A stretch of DNA of 64,000 nt from Nocardioides campestrisoli (GTDB lineage Bacteria > Actinomycetota > Actinomycetes > Propionibacteriales > Nocardioidaceae): the NCBI RefSeq assembly GCF_013624435.2, contig NZ_CP061768.1:1704001-1768000 (forward strand), written 5' to 3'. The position numbers were made by a program, and so were the translations under genes. Under the pieces are notes generated by a model. The model saw only the letters and a list, made by a program, of their open reading frames with translations, was not told the origin of the DNA and ran no database searches. The first letter of the stretch is position 1. Every line of letters begins with the position of its first letter. Shown here in pieces: positions 52,722 to 64,000 of the stretch.

Positions 52722-53500
52722 GTGTCCGTTCTCGACGACATCGTCGCCGGCGTGCGGATCGACCTGGCCCGCCGGGAGTCCGAGGTTCCGCTCGCGGACC
52801 TCCGGGCAGCCCTGGCCGACGTCGACCCGCCCCGCGACCCGATGCCGCACTTCCGTGGTGCCGGCTCCAGCGTGATCGCCGAGGTCAAGCGGCGCAGCCC
52901 CAGCAAGGGCGACCTGGCCGACATCCCGGACCCCGCGGCGCTCGCCACGGCGTACGCCCGCGGCGGGGCGGCGGCGATCTCCGTGCTGACCGAGGAGCGA
53001 CGCTTCGGCGGCTCCCTGGCGGACCTGCGGGCCGTGCGTGCGGCGGTCGACGTGCCGCTGCTGCGCAAGGACTTCATCGTGGAGCCCTACCAGGTCCTCG
53101 AGGCGCGCGCCGCCGGCGCGGACCTGGTCCTGCTGATCGTGGCCTCGCTGGACGACGACCGCCTGCGGACGCTGCACGACCAGGCCCGCGAGCTGGGCCT
53201 CACCGTCCTGGTCGAGGTGCACGACGAGGCGGAGACCGAGCGGGCCGTCGAGCTGGGCGCCGAGCTGATCGGGGTCAACGCGCGCAACCTCAAGACCCTC
53301 GCGGTCGACCCGGCCACCTTCGGCCGGCTGGCCCCGCTGGTGCCCGAGGACCGGGTGAAGGTCGCCGAGTCCGGCATCGGGGACGCCGCCGACGTGGCAG
53401 CCTTCGTCGCGCAGGGCGCGCGGGCCGTCCTGGTGGGCGAGGCACTGGTCCGCGACGGCGACCCCACGGGCGCCGTGGCCCGGATGACGGGAATCACCCG

Positions 53501-53504
<4 letters not shown>
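52722..53504 (+). CDS. trpC: indole-3-glycerol phosphate synthase TrpC
   Basis: A 260-aa TIM barrel. [18 protein letters not shown] holds the catalytic lysine and Glu; [76 protein letters not shown] and AESGI are the remaining family blocks. GTG 52722 gives the usual start ([10 protein letters not shown]); GTG 52710 would add four residues. It closes the indole ring from CdRP, which PriA can make. The stop overlaps trpB. Confidence 0.95.
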
Positions 53505-54729
<1,225 letters not shown>

Positions 54730-54733
<4 letters not shown>

Positions 54734-55524
54734 GCGCCCGGCTGGCCTTCGACCGCGCGCGGGGCGAGGGACGGGCCGCGCTGGTGGGCTACCTGCCGGC
54801 CGGCTTCCCCGACCTCGCCGGCTCCATCGACGCCGTCCGGGTGCTCGTCGAGAGCGGGTGCGACGTGATCGAGCTCGGCCTGCCCTACAGCGACCCGGTG
54901 ATGGACGGCCCTACCATCCAGGCCGCGGCCCAGCAGGCGCTGGACGGCGGGACCCGCACCCGGGACGTGCTCAAGGTGGTCGAGGAGATCGCCGCCACCG
55001 GGGTGCCGACCCTGGTGATGACCTACTGGAACCCGGTCGAGCGGTACGGCGTGGAGCGGTTCGCCGCCGACCTGGCCTCCGCCGGCGGCGCCGGGCTGAT
55101 CACCCCGGACCTGACGCCCGACAGCGGCCAGGAGTGGATCGCCGCGGCCGACGCGCACGACCTGGACAAGGTCTTCCTGGTGGCGCCCAGCTCGACCGAC
55201 GAGCGGATCGCGATGACCACCGCTGCCTGCCGCGGCTTCGTCTACGCCACCGCGGTGATGGGCGTGACCGGCGCGCGCGCCACCACCAGCGACCTGGCCG
55301 CCCCGTTGGTGGCACGCACCAAGGCGGCCACGGAGCTGCCGGTCGGTGTGGGCCTGGGGGTCAGCAACGGTGACCAGGCCGCTGAGATCGCGGAGTACGC
55401 TGACGGCGTGATCGTCGGTTCGGCCTTCGTCCGGACCCTGCTGGACCACCGGGACGACCGGGCCGCCGGGTTGCGGGCACTCGACTCCCTGACCCAGGAC
55501 CTCGCCCGGGGGGTGCGCCGGTGA
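54730..55524 (+). CDS. trpA: tryptophan synthase alpha subunit TrpA
   Basis: A 264-aa TIM barrel that cleaves indole-3-glycerol phosphate and channels indole to TrpB. Catalytic Glu48 ([11 protein letters not shown]) and Asp59 ([11 protein letters not shown]) match the E49/D60 pair of enteric Trp[30 protein letters not shown] binds phosphate. GTG 54730 overlaps trpB; the stop overlaps the SCO1-like gene. Confidence 0.96.
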
Positions 55525-56147
55525 CCGGTCGCGTCTCCCGCGCCCTCGCCTCCCTGCTGGCCCTGCTCGTCCTGCTCACCGCCTGCGGGGGCGGCGAGCC
55601 GGCAGCCTCGGACGCCGGTCTGGACACCGACGGGCTGCACGGGAGCGCCCTGGACGAGCCGTACCGGGTGCCCGAGACCGACCTGATCGACACCGCCGGG
55701 GCGGACTACTCGCTGACCGACGCCGACGCCGACCTGACGCTGGTCTTCTTCGGCTACACCCACTGCCCGGACATCTGCGGGATCGTGATGTCCACGATCG
55801 CGAGCGCGCTGGTGCGGCTCGACGACGCGGACCGGGAGCGGGTCGACGTCGTCTTCGTCACCACCGACCCCGCGCGCGACGACCCGGCGAGCCTGCGGGC
55901 CTACCTCGACTCCTACGACCCTGAGTTCGAAGGGGCCACCGGCGAGATGGAGACGATCATCGCCACCGCCCGCGAGCTCGCGGTCTTCGTGGAGCAGGGG
56001 GAGAAGCTGCCCGGCGGCGGCTACGAGGTCGTGCACAGCGACCCGATCATCGGGCTCGACGACCAGGACCAGGCCACTACCGTGTGGTCCAAGGACACCT
56101 CCGCCCAGCAGCTCGCAGAAGACATCGAGGAGCTCCTCTCCCGGTGA
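55521..56147 (+). CDS. SCO1/SenC-type copper chaperone lipoprotein
   Basis: 208 aa. A lipoprotein signal peptide ends in LLTAC (Cys22), followed by a thioredoxin fold with Cys82-x3-Cys86 in FFGYTHCPDICGIVMS and a distal histidine in EVVHSDPIIGLD. These three residues bind copper for cytochrome oxidase CuA assembly in characterised members. GTG 55521 overlaps the trpA stop by 4 bases, so expression may be tied to the trp genes. It is anchored outside the membrane after Lgt and LspA processing; lgt is the next gene. Confidence 0.92.
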   Translation: MTGRVSRALASLLALLVLLTACGGGEPAASDAGLDTDGLHGSALDEPYRVPETDLIDTAGADYSLTDADADLTLVFFGYTHCPDICGIVMSTIASALVRLDDADRERVDVVFVTTDPARDDPASLRAYLDSYDPEFEGATGEMETIIATARELAVFVEQGEKLPGGGYEVVHSDPIIGLDDQDQATTVWSKDTSAQQLAEDIEELLSR

Positions 56148-56169
56148 TCCGCCCGACCAGGGGAGAACC

Positions 56170-57075
56170 ATGCTCGACCAGCTGACCGTCCTCGCCATCC
56201 CGAGTCCCGGTACGGGCGTCTGGTACCTGGGCCCGGTCCCGCTGCGCGGCTACGCGCTGGCCATCATCGCCGGCATCGTCGCCGCGGTCTGGATCGGCGA
56301 GCGTCGCTGGGTCGCGCGCGGCGGCCAGCCGGGGGAGGTGCAGGACCTGGCGGTGTGGGCGGTGCTCTTCGGCCTGGTGGGCGGCCGGCTCTACCACGTG
56401 GCGACGGACTGGCAGCGGTACTTCGGGCCCGACGGGGACCCGGTCGCAGCGCTGCAGGTCTGGCGTGGCGGGCTGGGGATCTGGGGGGCGATCGCCCTGG
56501 GCGCCGTCGGGGTGATGATCGGCGCCCGGCTCCACCACATCCGGGTCGCGCCGATGCTCGACGCGCTGGCGCCCGGCGTGCTCGTGGCGCAGGCGATCGG
56601 CCGCTGGGGCAACTGGTTCAACCAGGAGCTCTACGGCCGGCCCACCGACCTCCCGTGGGGGCTGGAGATCGACATGGACCACCGGGTCCCGCAGTACAGC
56701 GGCACCGAGGACGCCGACCTGCTCTTCCACCCGACCTTCCTCTACGAGAGCCTCTGGGCCCTGGCCGCGTTCTTCGTGGTGATCTGGGCCGACCGACGGT
56801 TCCGGCTGGGTCACGGACGGGTGGTGGCGCTCTACGTGATGGCCTACACCGTCGGACGCGGGTGGATCGAGATGCTGCGCATCGACGACGTCCAGCTCGC
56901 CGACGTGGCCGGGCTGCGGCTCAACGTGTGGACCTCGATCGTGCTCTTCCTCGCCGCCCTGGTCTGGTTCGTCGTCTCCGCCCGCCGGCACCCGGGGCGC
57001 GAGACCGAGGTGTACACCGACGGCCGGACCCCCGCGACCGCGTCCGAGGAGTCCGGCGTGGAAGGGCGTGGGTGA
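56170..57075 (+). CDS. lgt: prolipoprotein diacylglyceryl transferase Lgt
   Basis: A 301-aa seven-helix membrane enzyme. VPLRGYALAIIAGI near the N-terminus, GGRLYHVATDW, WRGGLGIWGAI and the signature AQAIGRWGNWFNQELYGRPTDLPWGLEI are present, with HPTFLYESLWAL and RGWIEMLRID near the end. It transfers diacylglycerol to the lipobox cysteine, for example of the SCO1-like protein just upstream. ATG 56170 lies 22 bases after that gene, with AGGGGAG upstream. Confidence 0.96.
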   Translation: MLDQLTVLAIPSPGTGVWYLGPVPLRGYALAIIAGIVAAVWIGERRWVARGGQPGEVQDLAVWAVLFGLVGGRLYHVATDWQRYFGPDGDPVAALQVWRGGLGIWGAIALGAVGVMIGARLHHIRVAPMLDALAPGVLVAQAIGRWGNWFNQELYGRPTDLPWGLEIDMDHRVPQYSGTEDADLLFHPTFLYESLWALAAFFVVIWADRRFRLGHGRVVALYVMAYTVGRGWIEMLRIDDVQLADVAGLRLNVWTSIVLFLAALVWFVVSARRHPGRETEVYTDGRTPATASEESGVEGRG

Positions 57076-57092
57076 GCAGCCCGACCGGATGG

Positions 57093-57098
57093 TAAAGT
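57093..57098 (+). promoter_or_regulatory. putative gltB -10
   Basis: TAAAGT in the 130-base gap after lgt, about 108 bases before the gltB ATG. No clear -35 and no recognisable GlnR box was seen. Confidence 0.35.
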
Positions 57099-57205
57099 CA
57101 GACCTCGCGCTGGCCAACGTCGTCCCGTGCTGCACCATGCTCTGACCAGCCAGTTCGTCTCCCCGTGCGCGGGGGGCTCCGGACGCAGACGACGGGAGGA
57201 TGCCC

Positions 57206-61727
<4,522 letters not shown>

Positions 61728-61735
<8 letters not shown>

Positions 61736-61823
61736 GCACCCCACCGGCAAGCAGGGCACAGACAGGTCGGACCGCGGCGCTCTCCGCCGCTCATCCACGG
61801 ACGAGGTGACGCACAATGGCTGA
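61728..61823 (+). CDS. possible 31-codon micro-ORF bridging gltB and gltD
   Basis: An ATG at 61728, 5 bases after GGAGGT (61717-61722), opens a 31-codon frame ([20 protein letters not shown]...) that ends inside the first codons of gltD. It overlaps both neighbours by 8 bases. The ribosome site and ATG lie in an inverted repeat, CATGGAGG-T-CCTCCATG (61714-61730). The predicted peptide is hydrophilic with no recognised family. It may be only a coupling device or chance. Confidence 0.25.
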
Positions 61824-63276
61824 CCCCAAGGGATTCCTCAAGCACGGACGGCAGGTCGCCACCCGCCGGGTCGTGGAAGAGAGGGTCAAGGACTGGAACG
61901 AGGTCTACCCCGACGGCATCGGCCGCGCCCTGCTGCCGATCATCAACACCCAGGCCGGGCGCTGCATGGACTGCGGCATCCCGTTCTGCCACCAGGGCTG
62001 CCCGCTGGGCAACATCATCCCGGAGTGGAACGACCTGGTCTGGCGCGACGACTGGGACGGCGCGATGGACCGGCTGCACGCGACGAACAACTTCCCGGAG
62101 TTCACCGGGAGGCTCTGCCCGGCGCCGTGCGAGACCGCCTGCGTGCTGGGGATCAACCAGGACGCGGTGACGATCAAGAACGTCGAGGTCTCCATCATCG
62201 ACCGGGCCTGGGAGTCCGGCTACGTCCGGCCCCAGCCGCCGGAGTGGCTCTCGGGCCGCACGGTGGCGGTGATCGGGTCCGGTCCCGCCGGGCTCGCCGC
62301 CGCCCAGCAGCTCACCCGGGCCGGCCACACCGTCGCGGTCTACGAGCGTGACGACCGGGCCGGGGGACTGCTGCGCTACGGCATCCCCGAGTTCAAGATG
62401 GAGAAGAAGCACCTGGACCGCAGGCTGGACCAGATGCGCCGCGAGGGCACCATCTTCCGCACCGGCGTCGACGTGGGCGGCTCCGCGCTGCCCGGCTCCC
62501 GGCTGCGCGAGCGCTACGACGCGGTGGTGATCGCCACCGGGTCGACCCTGCCCCGCGACCTGCCCGTCCCGGGGCGGGAGCTGGCCGGGATCCACCAGGC
62601 GATGGAGTTCCTGCCCCAGGCCAACCGGGTGGCGCTCGGCGACGAGGTGCCGGACCAGATCCGCGCCGACGGCAAGCACGTGGTGATCATCGGCGGTGGC
62701 GACACGGGCGCGGACTGCCTCGGCACCTCGATCCGGCACGGCGCGGCCAGCATCACCCAGCTGGAGATCCTCGCCCAGCCTCCGGTGGAGCGGCCCGAGA
62801 ACCAGCCGTGGCCGACGTACCCGATGACCTTCCGGGTCTCCTCGGCGCACGAGGAGGGCGGGGAGCGGATGTACGCCGTCTCCACCCAGGAGTTCGTCGG
62901 CGACGAGGAGGGCCGGGTCCGGGCCCTGCGCCTGGTCGAGGTCGACGCCTCCTTCGCCCCCGTGCCGGGCACGGAGCGGGAGATCCCGGCCGACCTGGTG
63001 CTGCTGGCCATGGGCTTCACCGGCCCCCAGCGCGAGGGACTGGTCGAGCAGCTGGGTCTGGACCTCGACGAGCGCGGCAACGTGGCGCGGGACAAGCACT
63101 ACGCCACCTCCGTCCCCGGGGTCTTCGCGGCCGGTGACGCCGGTCGCGGTCAGTCCCTGATCGTCTGGGCGATCGCGGAGGGCCGGGCGGCCGCTGCGGC
63201 GGTCGACGAGTACCTCACCGGGTCGACGGCTCTGCCGTCGCCGATCCCGCCGACGGCGCGCCCGCTCGTGGTCTGA
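61816..63276 (+). CDS. gltD: glutamate synthase small subunit GltD
   Basis: A 486-aa NADPH-dependent flavoprotein. Cysteine clusters for two 4Fe-4S centres are CMDCGIPFCHQGCPLGN and CPAPCETACVLG. The FAD site is VAVIGSGPAGLAAAQQL, and the NADPH site VVIIGGGDTGADCLGTSIR; AAGDAGRGQSLIVWAIAEGR completes FAD binding. It passes electrons to GltB. ATG 61816 has GAGGTGA upstream. Confidence 0.97.
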   Translation: MADPKGFLKHGRQVATRRVVEERVKDWNEVYPDGIGRALLPIINTQAGRCMDCGIPFCHQGCPLGNIIPEWNDLVWRDDWDGAMDRLHATNNFPEFTGRLCPAPCETACVLGINQDAVTIKNVEVSIIDRAWESGYVRPQPPEWLSGRTVAVIGSGPAGLAAAQQLTRAGHTVAVYERDDRAGGLLRYGIPEFKMEKKHLDRRLDQMRREGTIFRTGVDVGGSALPGSRLRERYDAVVIATGSTLPRDLPVPGRELAGIHQAMEFLPQANRVALGDEVPDQIRADGKHVVIIGGGDTGADCLGTSIRHGAASITQLEILAQPPVERPENQPWPTYPMTFRVSSAHEEGGERMYAVSTQEFVGDEEGRVRALRLVEVDASFAPVPGTEREIPADLVLLAMGFTGPQREGLVEQLGLDLDERGNVARDKHYATSVPGVFAAGDAGRGQSLIVWAIAEGRAAAAAVDEYLTGSTALPSPIPPTARPLVV

Positions 63277-63302
63277 GCCTGCCCGGCAGCACCTGCAACC
63301 CC

Positions 63303-63340
63303 CGCGACACCCCGGACGCCCTGGCGCCCGGGGTGTCGCG
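63303..63340 (+). terminator. strong GC hairpin after gltD
   Basis: CGCGACACCCCGG (63303-63315) and CCGGGGTGTCGCG (63328-63340) are perfect 13-base arms with a 12-base loop. No T-run follows. It separates the gltBD unit from pyk. Confidence 0.7.
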
Positions 63341-63389
63341 CTTCACCAGGGCGGCGGCGTGCGGGCCTGGTTTTGGATCGTTCAAGGGG

Positions 63390-63395
63390 TAGGCT
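63390..63395 (+). promoter_or_regulatory. putative -10 for leaderless pyk
   Basis: TAGGCT ends 7 bases before GTG 63403, and no ribosome site lies between. Confidence 0.5.
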
Positions 63396-63402
63396 CGGGG
63401 AC

Positions 63403-64000
63403 GTGCGAAAAGCGAAGATCGTCTGCACCCTGGGGCCCGCCGTGGCCTCTCCCGAGAAGATCCGCGCCCTGGTGGACGCGGGGATGGACGTCGCTCGGCT
63501 CAACATGAGTCACGGCTCCTACGAGGACCACGCGCGGATGTACCGGATGGTCCGCGACGCGAGCGACGCCTCGGGTCGCGGGGTCGGCATCCTGGCCGAC
63601 CTGCAGGGACCGAAGATCCGGCTGGAGCGCTTCGCGGGCGGCCCGGTGGAGCTGGAGGAGGGGCAGCCCTGGGTCATCACCACCCGGGACGTCCCGGGTG
63701 ACGCCCACGAGTGCGGCACGACGTACAAGGGACTGCCCGGGGACGTCGCCGAGGGCGACCCGATCCTGATCAACGACGGCAAGGTCCGGCTGGTCGTGGA
63801 GAAGGTGGACGGCCCCGACGTGCACACCCGGGTCGTGGTCGGCGGCCGCGTCTCGGACCACAAGGGGATCAACCTGCCGGGCGTCGCGGTCTCGGTGCCG
63901 GCGCTGAGCGAGAAGGACCGCGACGACCTGCGCTGGGCCCTGCGCCAGGGCGTGGACTTCGTCGCCCTCTCCTTCGTTCGCTCCGCTGCGGACTTCGACG
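63403..64000 (+). CDS. pyk: pyruvate kinase (partial, runs off right edge)
   Basis: The first 199 residues of a pyruvate kinase, the final ATP-yielding step of glycolysis. The start VRKAKIVCTLGPAVASPEKIRALVDAGMDVARLNMSHGSYEDHA has the substrate Arg and Asn-x-Ser-His block. ILADLQGPKIRL, ILINDGKVRLVV (inside the mobile B domain), SDHKGINLPGVAVSVPALSEKDRDDL and FVALSFVRSAADFD follow in order. GTG 63403 is the family start and appears leaderless. Confidence 0.97.
   Translation, partial: MRKAKIVCTLGPAVASPEKIRALVDAGMDVARLNMSHGSYEDHARMYRMVRDASDASGRGVGILADLQGPKIRLERFAGGPVELEEGQPWVITTRDVPGDAHECGTTYKGLPGDVAEGDPILINDGKVRLVVEKVDGPDVHTRVVVGGRVSDHKGINLPGVAVSVPALSEKDRDDLRWALRQGVDFVALSFVRSAADFD

Overview
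The window is a gap-poor, very GC-rich stretch of actinobacterial chromosome. Third codon positions are nearly all G or C, GTG starts are frequent, and 4-base ATGA/GTGA overlaps join most genes. Gene content and order point to the Nocardioides/Nocardioidaceae neighbourhood: a SAV_6107-type HEPN gene and DUF6504 beside dnaE2; a division and cell-wall (dcw) cluster with sepF, yggT and divIVA but no ftsA; trpC-trpB-trpA preceded by the TIGR02234 and HGxxPAAW membrane proteins; and a PriA-like HisA with no trpF nearby. The genus is inference from content and order. No rRNA, tRNA, CRISPR, insertion sequence or prophage was seen.

Layout. 1-2188: a minus-strand trio (FAD oxidoreductase running off the left edge, ArsC-like reductase, YbaK-type editing protein) and a small plus-strand membrane protein. 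2334-9570: a DNA-damage-tolerance block headed by a perfect LexA (SOS) box, with DUF6504, a HEPN protein, error-prone polymerase DnaE2, a methyltransferase, DNA polymerase IV and a DUF3040 protein. 9581-14197 (minus): the moxR-DUF58-transglutaminase operon. 14198-14583: a divergent control region packed with GGTGGA repeats, which are MraZ-box-like. 14584-33507: the dcw cluster, mraZ, a 52-aa membrane protein, rsmH, ftsL, ftsI, murE, murF, mraY, murD, ftsW, murG, murC, ftsQ, ftsZ, pgeF, yggS, a 20-codon micro-ORF, sepF, yggT and divIVA. 33691-40804: a DksA/TraR protein, lspA, rluD, a GNAT acetyltransferase, replicative dnaE1 and a membrane protein. 40818-41495 (minus): a LON-domain protein.

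41568-46953 is hisD-C-B-H-A-F. It is followed by a TIGR03085 gene (minus), a two-gene heterodimeric ABC exporter, hisI, the two Trp-operon membrane proteins, trpC-B-A, a SCO1-type copper-chaperone lipoprotein, lgt, gltB-gltD and the 5' part of pyk.

How the parts work together. The dcw genes supply the cytoplasmic and lipid-linked steps of peptidoglycan synthesis and the divisome and polar-growth scaffold (FtsZ, SepF, DivIVA). The his and trp genes make two amino acids that share the PriA isomerase step, and GltBD supplies glutamate as amino donor. LspA and Lgt, encoded in different operons here, are two of the three lipoprotein-maturation enzymes. The window holds two C-family polymerases (DnaE1, DnaE2) and one Y-family polymerase (DinB).

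The observations most worth following are the GGTGGA array linking mraZ to the divergent moxR operon, a doubly coupled 20-aa micro-ORF before sepF, a SOS-box-led dnaE2 cassette without imuB, and several TAG stop codons that double as the first three bases of promoter -10 hexamers.
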